The position numbers and the translations under genes are program-made. This document shows positions 8,623 to 17,270 of a stretch of DNA of 64,000 nucleotides, in pieces. The DNA comes from Sphingosinicella soli (GTDB lineage Bacteria; Pseudomonadota; Alphaproteobacteria; Sphingomonadales; Sphingomonadaceae), in assembly GCF_014199685.1 (NCBI RefSeq), contig NZ_JACHNZ010000021.1:1-64000 (forward strand). The letters are read 5' to 3'. The notes beneath the pieces were generated by a model. The model had not been told where the DNA came from and searched no databases. It was given only the letters and a program-made list of their open reading frames with translations. The stretch's first letter is position 1. Each line of letters starts with the position of its first letter.

Positions 8623-9993
8623 ATGACTGAAGACAGCTACGATTTTCGCCGCACCTGGCCCGTCAACCCGGATGCTCCCGAAGACAGCCATGAAGTCAAG
8701 GCGCCGTTCGTGGACAACGGCACCGCCATCATTTCCAAGGACCGCTATTATTCCGCCGAATGGATGGAAAAGGAATGGCGCCACCTGTGGTCGAAAGTGT
8801 GGGTCTGGGCGGCGCGCGAGGAAGATATTCCCGAACCCGGCGATTTCGTGGTTTTCGAATTGCGCCGCGAAAGCATCGTCATCGTTCGCGGTGAAGACGG
8901 GGCCATTCGCGCCTTCTTCAATGTCTGCCCGCATCGCGGCAACCGCGTCGTCTACGATAGCGAAGGCAGTCTTGCGAGCGGCTTCACCTGCAGTTTCCAC
9001 AACTGGCGCTTCAATCTCGACGGCAGCCTGAAGGCCGTGACCGATCCCGAGACGTTCCGGCCCGAAGTGCTGTGCTCGAAGCTCGATCTCAGCGCCGTCC
9101 GCTGCGAGACATGGGACGGATTCATCTTCATCAATCTCGATGAGAACGCCGGTCCGCTGCTCGACCAGCTCGGGCCGCTTCCGGACCACGCCCGCCCCTA
9201 TCGCCTGAAGGACATGCGTATCGTCCGCCGCGCGCGCTCGGTATGGGACGCCAACTGGAAAGTGGGCGTGGACGGCTTCAACGAGGCCTATCACGTTCAC
9301 GCCATCCATCCCGAGATTTTGCCGATCTTCAACGATTACCACACGCAGATCGACCTCTATCCGAGCGGCATGAGCCGCATGGTGACGAAGTTCGCCTACG
9401 AAAGCCCGCGAATCGGCGCCGAGGACGGCGGCTTCAACGAGGGGCTGAAGGCGCTGATGCGCGAAGTCGGCCTAGACCCGGACGACTTCACGGGCCGCAT
9501 GGAAGACATCCGCCCGGCGATTCAGAAAGCCAAGCGCGCCCGCGCGGACAAACTGGGCCTCGATTATTCGCAGTTTATCGACAATCAGCTCACCGACGAC
9601 TGGAATTATTTCCTGTTCCCGAACCTTCAGATGGGGATTCATCCCGAAGGCGTCAGCTTCCTGTATTTCCGGCCGCACAAAACCGATCCGCGCAAATTCA
9701 TTTTTGACGTGATCGTCATGGTTCACCCGCAGGACGATCCTGAAATCCAGCCGCCCGCCTACATGGGCCTGCCGGAGGGATGGGACATCAGCGGCAGGAC
9801 GCCGCCGCTCGTCGAGGAGATCGATCCGCGCGAAGGCGGCCTGGGGCTGGTGTTCGATCAGGACAGCTCGCTGTTTCCGCTGGTGCAGGAAGGCATCGAA
9901 AGCAGCGGCTATCGGGGCGCGGTGCTGTCCGAGCAGGAACAGCGCATCCGGCACTTCCACGCCGAACTCGACCGCAGGCTCGCCATCGACTGA
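8623..9993 (+). CDS. Aromatic-ring-hydroxylating oxygenase, Rieske alpha subunit (1 of 3)
   Basis: This 456-residue protein catalyses O2-dependent hydroxylation of an aromatic or related ring, using electrons delivered by a ferredoxin or reductase. The Rieske cluster ligands are Cys102/His104 (CPH) and Cys123/His126 (CSFH). The non-haem iron ligands lie in FNEAYHVHAIH, with the distal Asp probably in LTDDWNYFLFPN. It resembles the third oxygenase (23887-25221) more than the second. No beta subunit, ferredoxin or reductase gene lies beside it, so it is probably a homomeric oxygenase served by shared electron carriers. It follows the CMD gene closely and converges on the second PQQ dehydrogenase gene. 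Confidence 0.92.
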   Translation: MTEDSYDFRRTWPVNPDAPEDSHEVKAPFVDNGTAIISKDRYYSAEWMEKEWRHLWSKVWVWAAREEDIPEPGDFVVFELRRESIVIVRGEDGAIRAFFNVCPHRGNRVVYDSEGSLASGFTCSFHNWRFNLDGSLKAVTDPETFRPEVLCSKLDLSAVRCETWDGFIFINLDENAGPLLDQLGPLPDHARPYRLKDMRIVRRARSVWDANWKVGVDGFNEAYHVHAIHPEILPIFNDYHTQIDLYPSGMSRMVTKFAYESPRIGAEDGGFNEGLKALMREVGLDPDDFTGRMEDIRPAIQKAKRARADKLGLDYSQFIDNQLTDDWNYFLFPNLQMGIHPEGVSFLYFRPHKTDPRKFIFDVIVMVHPQDDPEIQPPAYMGLPEGWDISGRTPPLVEEIDPREGGLGLVFDQDSSLFPLVQEGIESSGYRGAVLSEQEQRIRHFHAELDRRLAID

Positions 9994-10009
9994 CGAGGCA
10001 GCCGCGTTG

Positions 10010-12136
10010 CTACCGGTGGGTTTTCCGAAACAACGCACCCTGCGAGCGGATGAACTGGCGTAAAGCGGCAAGTTCGTTGTCCGTCATCTCCTCGTAACGC
10101 GGCATCCCCGCCGGAACGAGCATACCGCCGCGCACGACTTGGTCGAACGTCTCGGCATCCTGCGGTATCGCCGATGCGCGAAGGTCCGGCGCAAGACCTG
10201 CGGCTTTCACGTCCACGCCGTGACAGACGAGGCAGCGGCGGCCGTAGATCTCGACGCCTGCATCGGCGAGCGCCGCATCAGGCTTGTAGGTCGCATCCTC
10301 TATAGGTTCCGGATAATCCGGCACGGCGGCGGGCAATCGCACGGCTTTCCCGTTGAGCGCGAACGTCAGGATACGACGCGGCTGCGTGCGATACTGCCAG
10401 CCGAGACGCGCGACCTTTTCGCCGAACAGCGCGCCGCTCGTGCCGAAGCCCGAAAGCACCGTGACATATTGGCGGCCATCCACTTGATAGGTGATCGGCG
10501 GCGCGAGAACGCCGGTTCCCGCCTCGAAGCTCCACAGGCGTTTTCCGCTGGCGGAATCGAACGCATTGAATGTCCCGTCGGCATGCCCCTGAAACACGAG
10601 ATTGCCTGCCGTTGCCATCGTGCCGCCGTTCCAGAAGCTGTCGGTCTTCACCTGCCACAGCGCCTTCTGGTTCTTCGTATCCCACGCGACGAGCGCGCCG
10701 GTTCCCGCTTCGGGGTCACTGGAATCAAGACCGAAATTAACGCCGGTATCGTTGGCGTTGCCCGGCGTGCGCTGCCAGTTCTTCATCGAAATGCCGCGAT
10801 CATCGAAGGTGCCCGGCATGTGCAGGACCGGAATATAGGTTATCCCCGTGCGCGGATCGAACGACATCGGCATCCAGTTGTGCGCACCGTTCGGTCCCGG
10901 CCAAAGTTCGACCTGCGCGCCGTTCTCGAAGCGCGCACCCGGCACCTCAACCGGCCTTCCCGTGGCAAGGTCAACCTTCGTCGCCCATGTCACCTTCGCA
11001 TAAGGCTCGGCGGAGATCAGCTTGCCGTTGGTGCGATCGATCACATAGAAAAACCCGTTCTTCGGCGCCTGCGTCAGCACCTTGCGCGGCGTGCCGTCGA
11101 TCTCCAGCGTCGCCACCTGCATGTCCATCGAGGCGTTGTAATCCCACGCTTCGGCAGGCGTGGTCTGGTAATGCCACTTGTATTTGCCGGTCTTGGCATC
11201 CAGCGCGACGATGGCGCAGAGAAACAGATTGTCGCCCTTGCCTTCGCTGCGAATGCGATGGTTCCACGGCGCGCCGTTGCCGGTGCCGAGGTAGATCGTA
11301 TCAAGCTCGGCATCGTAGGTGATGGCGTTCCACACCGTGCCGCCGCCGCCGTATTTCCACCACTCACCCGCCCATGTCTCAGACGCGATGCGTGTCGTCT
11401 CGTCGTCGTCAACGCCGGGCTGGCCCGGAACCGTCCAGAACCGCCAGAGCTGTTTGCCTGTCTCCGCGTCATACGCCGTCACGTAACCACGGATCGAACC
11501 GACGTCGGCGCCGCCGTGGCCGATGATGACCTTGCCGTCGAACACACGCGGCGCGCCCGAAATGAAACGCACGTCGTCCTTCTCGACCGTCATCTGCGAC
11601 CAGACCGGCTTGCCCGTCTTGGCGTCAATTGCGATCAATCGACCGTCCTGCGTGCCCGTGTAAACCTTGCCGTTCCACCAGGCGATGCCCCGGCTGCCCC
11701 AGCCCTGACGCAGCTTGCGACCCGCCGCCTGCGGCGCTTCGGGATCATATTCCCAAAGCTGCTTGCCCGTCGCCGCATCGAACGCCCGCACCACGCTGTA
11801 GCCGGTAGCAGTGTAGAGAACCCCGTCCACCGCCACCGGGCCGGATACCGAATTGCCGATCGGCAGATCGACCGACCATGCCAGGCCCAGCCTTCCCACC
11901 GTCTCCCGGTTCACCTCATCCAGCGGGCTGTAATGCTGCTCCCCGTACGTGCGCCCAAACGCAGGCCAGTCGCGTCCCGAAGACGTATCAAGCAATTCAC
12001 CGCCCGAAACACTCGAAACCTCCGGGTCCGCAGAATCCGTGCAGGAGGACAGCAGCGCCAGCCCGCACAATATGGCGATGGAACGTCCTATCGAACGCAC
12101 GGCGCCGGCATCGGCGCCCGATCTGAAAACGCGCAT
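10010..12136 (-). CDS. PQQ-dependent alcohol dehydrogenase with C-terminal cytochrome c (paralogue 2)
   Basis: A 708-residue periplasmic quinohaemoprotein dehydrogenase with a lipobox-like LLSSC near residue 32. It has propeller repeats, the catalytic motif WDYNASMDMQ, and a C-terminal haem site CLVCHG with a GMP ligand. From GELLDTSSGRD to NGKLISAEP it is nearly identical to the protein at 1223-3331. Beyond that point the two drop to roughly half identity, which points to different substrate pockets or recent conversion of the 5' part. As in paralogue 1 the vicinal Cys-Cys pair is missing. It is the last gene of a unit with the acyl-CoA ligase and the second ABM gene. GGGAGGGAG precedes the start. 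Confidence 0.93.
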   Translation of the reverse strand: MRVFRSGADAGAVRSIGRSIAILCGLALLSSCTDSADPEVSSVSGGELLDTSSGRDWPAFGRTYGEQHYSPLDEVNRETVGRLGLAWSVDLPIGNSVSGPVAVDGVLYTATGYSVVRAFDAATGKQLWEYDPEAPQAAGRKLRQGWGSRGIAWWNGKVYTGTQDGRLIAIDAKTGKPVWSQMTVEKDDVRFISGAPRVFDGKVIIGHGGADVGSIRGYVTAYDAETGKQLWRFWTVPGQPGVDDDETTRIASETWAGEWWKYGGGGTVWNAITYDAELDTIYLGTGNGAPWNHRIRSEGKGDNLFLCAIVALDAKTGKYKWHYQTTPAEAWDYNASMDMQVATLEIDGTPRKVLTQAPKNGFFYVIDRTNGKLISAEPYAKVTWATKVDLATGRPVEVPGARFENGAQVELWPGPNGAHNWMPMSFDPRTGITYIPVLHMPGTFDDRGISMKNWQRTPGNANDTGVNFGLDSSDPEAGTGALVAWDTKNQKALWQVKTDSFWNGGTMATAGNLVFQGHADGTFNAFDSASGKRLWSFEAGTGVLAPPITYQVDGRQYVTVLSGFGTSGALFGEKVARLGWQYRTQPRRILTFALNGKAVRLPAAVPDYPEPIEDATYKPDAALADAGVEIYGRRCLVCHGVDVKAAGLAPDLRASAIPQDAETFDQVVRGGMLVPAGMPRYEEMTDNELAALRQFIRSQGALFRKTHR

Positions 12137-12173
12137 CGACTCCCTCCCCGGATTGAATTCGGAATGTCGCTTG

Positions 12174-12470
12174 TCAGTTCAGCGACCGGTAGAACTGGAT
12201 CGTCATGTCTTCCGCCAGACAATCGAAGATCGGCGGAACGAGACGGTCATGGAAATCGATCTGCATATGATGATCGAACGCGGCATCATCGCGGAAGGTG
12301 GCCACGCAGACGAAAAGATCGGGATCCTCGTCGGACTGAAACAGCTCGTAAACCAGTGCATCCGGTTCCTGCGCATGGACGAGCTGCTTCATTTCCACCT
12401 GAAGTCGAATCAGTTCGTCGCGCTTTTCCGGTTTTGTGCGCAGCTGCGCGATGAAACTCTTGCCGCTCAT
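12174..12470 (-). CDS. Antibiotic biosynthesis monooxygenase (ABM)-like protein 2
   Basis: A 98-residue ABM-domain protein (KSFIAQLRTKPEKRDELI, then VYELFQSDEDPDLFVCVATF and HHMQIDFHDRL). It has the same length and layout as the one at 6110-6406. The two copies sit beside the two PQQ dehydrogenase units, so an ABM/PQQ pairing seems to have been duplicated. It overlaps the upstream acyl-CoA ligase by 4 bp (ATGA coupling). The role is unknown: a small quinol/aromatic monooxygenase or an intermediate-binding protein. Confidence 0.75.
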   Translation of the reverse strand: MSGKSFIAQLRTKPEKRDELIRLQVEMKQLVHAQEPDALVYELFQSDEDPDLFVCVATFRDDAAFDHHMQIDFHDRLVPPIFDCLAEDMTIQFYRSLN

Positions 12471-14113
12471 GCCGCTTCCCCTTCACCGAGTTCCGCGATC
12501 AGTTGCTGCCGCAGCTTGAATTTCTGAATCTTCGAGGTCGACATCGGCCAGGCGGAAACCGGGCGCACATGCCTCGGCAGCTTGAAGCTGGCGAGCTGAC
12601 CCCGGCAGTGCTGGATGAGTTCCGCTTCGGACGCGGTCATGCCCTCTGAGAATTCCACGAACGCGGCGGGCACCTCGACATATCGATCGTGGGGAATTCC
12701 AACGACCTGCGCCAGCTTCACGGCGGGATGGCTCTGGAGCATCGCTTCGATCTCGGCCGCCGCGACATTCTCTCCGCCTACCTTCAGCATATCCTTCGTG
12801 CGCCCATGGAACATGATCTGCCCGTCCGCATTGAAGGCGCCGATATCGCCCGTGTGGAACCAGCCGTCCCTGATCGCCTCGGCGGTCTTGTCGGGTGCGT
12901 TGTAATAGCCCCTCAGCATGTTCGGACCGCGCAGAACGATTTCGCCCTGCTCGTCGAGACCGCAATCGGCGCCGCTTTCCATGTCGACGATCCGCACTTC
13001 CCACTCGTCGAGCGGCACGCCGCATCGCCCGGTGCGCTGTTCGTACGTATCGGAAAGGCGGCTCGTCGTGACGGTCCCTGCCGCCTCGGTGAGCCCGTAG
13101 GTGCCGACCTGAATCGTGTGCGGCATCGCGGCGGTGACGGCCTCCTTGATCCACTTCGGCTGCACGGCGAAGTTGGAATTCATCACGCGCAGCGAAGAGA
13201 GATCGGTATCCTTGAACGTGGGATGCGAAATCAGATCCTGCATGATGGTCACGAAACTCGGGTAGGCGATGGTGGCCTGCTCGCGCCCCAGCATCTCGAG
13301 CGCAGTGCCCGCATCGAAATGCGGAACCGTCATGTACGCGCCGCCGAGATCGAGGATCATCACCATGGGAAGAATGCCGGCGATATGAAAAATCGGAAGC
13401 GGCGACCAGACCCTGTCGTTCTCCGCAGCCTCGTACCGAACGCCGAGATTGCGGCTGTTCGCCACCTGCGCGCGGTGCGCGATCATCGCCCCCTTGGGGT
13501 TCGCCGTCGTGCCCGACGTGTAGAGGATCATGCCGATATCGCCGGGTTTCACCGCATCGATGCGCGCATCGACATCCGCATCCGAAATCGAAGCGCCTTT
13601 GGCAAGCGCAGTTTCCGCAAGCAGAAGCCGGGCTTCGCACGGAGGGTCAAGGCAGATGACGCTTCGCAGTTTCGGAGCGTCTTCCAGAGACAGCGCCTGC
13701 GGGTCGGCGGCATCCTTCAGCGACGGCAGCGCCGCCATCAGACGCTCGGCGAAGTTGAGGCCGTCGGCGACACGTCCCGTCGTCACCAGCAGAACCAGAT
13801 CCGCATCGCGAACGAGGTAACTCAGTTCCGATGCCTGATAACGCGCGTTGACGGGAACGGCGACACCCCCGGCCATGACGATGCCGAAAAGCAGCTCAAC
13901 GAATTCAGGGCGCGTGGTCAGCAATATGCCGACATGGTCGCCGGGCTTCACACCCATCGCGATGAACGTCTTCGCCCAGTTGCGCGCCGACTCGTTCAAC
14001 TGGCGATAACTCAATTTGCGATCCGGGAAGATGAGTGCGGGCGCATCGGCAAAGCGCGCGGCTGACGCCCTGAGCATCGCACACATCGTATATATCGGGG
14101 CGTCGGCCACCAT
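12467..14113 (-). CDS. AMP-forming acyl-CoA synthetase/ligase
   Basis: A 548-residue ANL-superfamily enzyme that activates a carboxylic acid as the acyl-adenylate and then the CoA thioester. Visible motifs are LYTSGTTANPKGAM (phosphate-binding), YGLTEAAG, GWFHTGDIG and the C-terminal catalytic lysine region STSKIQKFKL. The closest style is the medium/long-chain or aromatic fatty-acid CoA ligase group. GGGAGG lies 6 bp before ATG 14113, and the reading extended to 14233 adds a non-conserved tail. It leads the minus-strand unit with the second ABM and PQQ genes, below operator site 4. It is probably the CoA-activation step for the side chain. Confidence 0.9.
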   Translation of the reverse strand: MVADAPIYTMCAMLRASAARFADAPALIFPDRKLSYRQLNESARNWAKTFIAMGVKPGDHVGILLTTRPEFVELLFGIVMAGGVAVPVNARYQASELSYLVRDADLVLLVTTGRVADGLNFAERLMAALPSLKDAADPQALSLEDAPKLRSVICLDPPCEARLLLAETALAKGASISDADVDARIDAVKPGDIGMILYTSGTTANPKGAMIAHRAQVANSRNLGVRYEAAENDRVWSPLPIFHIAGILPMVMILDLGGAYMTVPHFDAGTALEMLGREQATIAYPSFVTIMQDLISHPTFKDTDLSSLRVMNSNFAVQPKWIKEAVTAAMPHTIQVGTYGLTEAAGTVTTSRLSDTYEQRTGRCGVPLDEWEVRIVDMESGADCGLDEQGEIVLRGPNMLRGYYNAPDKTAEAIRDGWFHTGDIGAFNADGQIMFHGRTKDMLKVGGENVAAAEIEAMLQSHPAVKLAQVVGIPHDRYVEVPAAFVEFSEGMTASEAELIQHCRGQLASFKLPRHVRPVSAWPMSTSKIQKFKLRQQLIAELGEGEAA

Positions 14114-14225
14114 CTCTATCCTCCCGCGATTGCGCCGACCCTCCGCGCATGTGGCGGGGCGGGCAGTAGTCTCCGTCAAGACGGTCTGTGGCCGCTTTCC
14201 ATAACCCATAAAGCAGTTCCATATA

Positions 14226-14247
14226 AAAAACAATCTTACCTGATTTT
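14226..14247. promoter_or_regulatory. Island operator, site 4
   Basis: AAAAACAA-N6-CTGATTTT, with TCTTAC at the centre. It lies between the divergent acyl-CoA ligase gene (start 14113) and the SDR gene (start 14318). This is the only copy with A instead of G at position 13. Confidence 0.65.
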
Positions 14248-14317
14248 TTTACTTTCTTCCGGTAGTCAAAGGGGATAAGCCAAGATCGGCAATAAGATCG
14301 CTTTGGGGAGTGCAACC

Positions 14318-15115
14318 ATGGGAATGCTGGACGGCAAGGTCGCCGTGGTCATCGGCGCCGCAGGCCGCGACAACATGGGACAGGTCATCGCCCGCCGCTT
14401 TGCCGGTGAAGGCGCCAAGGTCGTCGTTGCCGGACGGGACGAAGCCGCACTGGCCGAAATCGCCGAGGAAATCGGCGGGATCGGCGTGCGCTGCGACATC
14501 ACCAGCGAAAGCGATCTGGCGGCGCTTGCCGATGCCGCAGTCGAGCGCTTCGGCCATCTCGATATCGCCCTCAACGCAACGGGCTGGGGTTTGCTGAAAC
14601 CCTTCCTCGAAACCTCCAAGGAAGAGCTGGAACGCATTGCCGCGCTTCAGTTCACCGGGCCGATCCTGTTCTATCAGGCCATGCTGCGGCGGATGCGCGA
14701 CGGCGGCTCCATCATCCAGATTTCCTCGGCAACCGCTTCGATCATGCTGGAAGATCACGCCGCGTACATGGGCACCAAGGCGGGCACCGATCATGTCATC
14801 CGCTGCGTCGCCAACGAATTCGGCCGCCGAGGCATTCGCGCCAACTCGATCGCCCCGGGCTTCACCCCGACGCCGATGACCGCGAGGGCATCCCGCAATC
14901 AGGCGATCCTCGACAGCTTTGCGAAGGAATATCCGCTCGGCCGTGTCGGCACCAGCGACGACATCGCCGATGCGGCGGTCTGGGTCGCCTCGGACCATTG
15001 CTTCATGACCGGGCAGGTGCTGCAGATCAACGGCGGCCTCACGCTGCGCCGCAATCCGACGAACGCCGAGATCGGTGCCGCCGTAAAAGCTGCGCGCGCG
15101 GCAGCGGCCAGCTAG
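14318..15115 (+). CDS. Short-chain dehydrogenase/reductase
   Basis: A 265-residue SDR with an N-terminal nucleotide-binding segment VIGAAGRDNMGQVIA that departs from the usual TGxxxGIG. It has the active-site serine in QISSATAS, the catalytic pair in AYMGTKAG, and the C-terminal NGG motif. The inserted residues in the glycine motif recall the enoyl-ACP-reductase-like branch. GGGGAG stands 7 bp before ATG 14318. It overlaps the convergent isomerase-like gene by 4 bp. Substrate unknown. Confidence 0.85.
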   Translation: MGMLDGKVAVVIGAAGRDNMGQVIARRFAGEGAKVVVAGRDEAALAEIAEEIGGIGVRCDITSESDLAALADAAVERFGHLDIALNATGWGLLKPFLETSKEELERIAALQFTGPILFYQAMLRRMRDGGSIIQISSATASIMLEDHAAYMGTKAGTDHVIRCVANEFGRRGIRANSIAPGFTPTPMTARASRNQAILDSFAKEYPLGRVGTSDDIADAAVWVASDHCFMTGQVLQINGGLTLRRNPTNAEIGAAVKAARAAAAS

Positions 15116-15909
15116 GCCGGAAGCGTTTCGCGCAGCGCTGCCATGGCACGCCGCGCGCGTTCGGCGCCGCTCACGCCGGCCTTGCGCGCCGCGCCCTGCG
15201 GTATCTCCGCCTCCATGATCGCCTGCGGTGCGATGGGTGCCAGAATGTCGCCGAGCGGGAATTCTCCCTTCCCCGGCAGCAGTCGTTCGCCGATCGCCTC
15301 GCGCCACGCGGCACCTTCGGGGATTTCGAGCGGCCCGTCGGAGACCTGCACATAGGTGATGAGGTCTGCGTTCGGGGCGACGGCCGAGACCTCCGCACCG
15401 TTGCGCATCAGGTGGAGCACATCGAGCACGACGCTGCCGCACCCGGCTTCCCGCACGATGGCGCAGGCGGTGGCGATATCCTTCACATCGGAAAAGCCGT
15501 TGAACTCAAGGCCGGGCACGATGCCGTAGTCGGCGGCCATCGCGTTGAATTCCCGAAGACGCCGCGCCGCCGCGCCGATATCGTCGTAGTTGTAGAGATG
15601 CACCGTCGCGCGCGGAGCGCCGAGCGCAGCCCCCGTCTTCAAGCCCTGCTCAAAGCGTTGCAGGTTTCCGTCCTGATCGAGCGAAAACACTTCGAGGTTG
15701 CAAACCGAGACACAGGCAGCGGCCAAAGCCTCCTTCAGCGCGGCGACATCGCCCGGCATCACGCACGGAAACAGCGTCCGCGCCTGCTTGGGCACCAGCG
15801 TAAACAGCGTAACATGAGCAAAGCCGGTGTCACCCGCCAGGGCCACCAGTTCCAGCGGCGATGTGTCCAGGACGGTCAGGTGATGCAGCGACAAAGCGTG
15901 CGCAGTCAT
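15112..15909 (-). CDS. Sugar-phosphate isomerase/epimerase-like TIM-barrel protein
   Basis: A 265-residue protein of the xylose-isomerase-like TIM-barrel family. Supporting segments are VPGLEFNGFSDVK (metal-binding Glu) and VVLDVLHLMRNG, which matches the Asp/His strand of the family, and a closing metal ligand is likely in AIMEAEIPQG. Members isomerise or epimerise sugars, inosols or keto-acids with a divalent metal. In an aromatic/terpenoid island it may act on a hydroxy-keto intermediate rather than on a sugar. It diverges from the second Rieske gene across operator site 5. Confidence 0.75.
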   Translation of the reverse strand: MTAHALSLHHLTVLDTSPLELVALAGDTGFAHVTLFTLVPKQARTLFPCVMPGDVAALKEALAAACVSVCNLEVFSLDQDGNLQRFEQGLKTGAALGAPRATVHLYNYDDIGAAARRLREFNAMAADYGIVPGLEFNGFSDVKDIATACAIVREAGCGSVVLDVLHLMRNGAEVSAVAPNADLITYVQVSDGPLEIPEGAAWREAIGERLLPGKGEFPLGDILAPIAPQAIMEAEIPQGAARKAGVSGAERARRAMAALRETLPA

Positions 15910-15923
15910 CTCTCGCCTCTAAA

Positions 15924-15945
15924 AAAATCAAACATGATTGTTTTT
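15924..15945. promoter_or_regulatory. Island operator, site 5
   Basis: AAAATCAA-N6-TTGTTTTT with an ACATGA centre, between the divergent isomerase-like gene (start 15909) and the Rieske gene (start 15989). It begins only 15 bp from the isomerase start, a position that would allow direct repression. Confidence 0.7.
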
Positions 15946-15988
15946 ATGCAAGACTATGCTAGACAGTGTCAATCAGGAGTTGCGAACC

Positions 15989-17215
15989 ATGGAACTGAAC
16001 AGCCAATCTGTCGAGCGCGTTCATGAAACGATGCAGTACGAACGCAGCCGGAGCACGCCTCCGGAGGATTTCCCCAATCTTCCCGATATCCCCGGCAGGC
16101 GCTATGTCGATCCGGAATTCCTGGCGCTCGAACGCGAACGCATGTGGCAACGCGCCTGGCTTTACGCCGGGCACACCGACCAGCTCCCCAATCCCGGCAG
16201 CTGGTTCCTGACGCGTAACACCGGCGCCCCGGTCATCGTGGTGCGCGATCTGGAGGGCACGGTCCGCGCCTTCTACAACACCTGCCAGCACCGAGGCGCG
16301 CCGCTGGTCAACACCGAGTCGGGCGATGCGCGCGGCTTCGTGTGCGGCTACCACGGCTGGAGCTACACGCTGGAAGGCAAGCTGACCGCCGTGCGCGACA
16401 AGCGCGATTTCGTCGATCTCGATTTTTCGTGCCGTTCGCTGGTGGCGGTCCGCTGCGAGCTGCTCGGCAGTCTGATCTTCATAAACGAAGATCCCGACGC
16501 CCAGCCTTTGAACGAGCACATCGGGCCGATGGCGAAGGAACTCGCGCAATACGATCTTGAGAATCTTCGTCTCGTCGATTCGCGAAGCTACGAGGTTCAG
16601 TGCAACGTCAAGGTTCTGCTCGACGCCTTCCTCGAAGTTTATCATCTCAAATCGATTCACCAGCACACCGTCGATCGTTTTCTCGATCATCGCGGCATGT
16701 TCGTGACGTTATGGCCCAACGGACACAGCCGCATGCTGACCCCGAATCGCCGGCCGGACTGGAAGGATCCGGGCACCATCGGCATGCCCAAGATTCCCAC
16801 GATCACCGAAGTTCCTGCCGACAACAACGTCAGCTATCACGTCTATCCGAACTTCGTGATGCCTGCGTCGGACAGCGGCATTCCGCTGCTGCAATTCTGG
16901 CCGACATCAGACAAGACGTGCCGCGTGGTGTCGAGCTGGATCGCGCCCGATTACGATGCATCCAAGGACAATCCGCTGTGGGATACGCGCATCGCGAACT
17001 GGGAGCGCATTCTCTACGAAGATCTGCAATTCGCGCCGCAGATTCAGGAATCCCTGGAAAGCAAAGGCTTTCGCGGCATGCCGCTCAATTATCAGGAGCG
17101 CCGCATCTATCACTGGCATGAAGAGCTCGACCGTCGCATCGGGCTCAATCAGGTGCCGCCCGAAGCGCGTGTGGAGCAGGTGCTCCACGATTTCGTCGAC
17201 AGCGGCGAGGGCTGA
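15989..17215 (+). CDS. Aromatic-ring-hydroxylating oxygenase, Rieske alpha subunit (2 of 3)
   Basis: A 408-residue Rieske oxygenase. Cluster ligands are Cys99/His101 (CQHRGAP) and Cys119/His122 (CGYHGWSY), and the iron-site helix reads FLEVYHLKSIH. The CGYHGW form and the shorter length set it apart from the other two oxygenases of the island, so it probably acts on a different intermediate. AGGAG at 15975 supports the ATG at 15989. It begins a unit that continues with a TesB-like thioesterase and a MaoC-like hydratase. No electron-transfer partner is encoded nearby. Confidence 0.92.
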   Translation: MELNSQSVERVHETMQYERSRSTPPEDFPNLPDIPGRRYVDPEFLALERERMWQRAWLYAGHTDQLPNPGSWFLTRNTGAPVIVVRDLEGTVRAFYNTCQHRGAPLVNTESGDARGFVCGYHGWSYTLEGKLTAVRDKRDFVDLDFSCRSLVAVRCELLGSLIFINEDPDAQPLNEHIGPMAKELAQYDLENLRLVDSRSYEVQCNVKVLLDAFLEVYHLKSIHQHTVDRFLDHRGMFVTLWPNGHSRMLTPNRRPDWKDPGTIGMPKIPTITEVPADNNVSYHVYPNFVMPASDSGIPLLQFWPTSDKTCRVVSSWIAPDYDASKDNPLWDTRIANWERILYEDLQFAPQIQESLESKGFRGMPLNYQERRIYHWHEELDRRIGLNQVPPEARVEQVLHDFVDSGEG

Positions 17216-17270
17216 ACACATTCATAGCGCCGAGCATGCCGACAGCGAAGGGCTGGCGCGCGAACGTCGC

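Noticed and set aside
10139-12454. A 771-codon open frame opposite the second PQQ dehydrogenase
   Set aside because: It is a shadow in GC-rich DNA: the opposite strand holds a recognised protein with all expected motifs, and the translated frame is Arg/His/Ala-rich without any domain.
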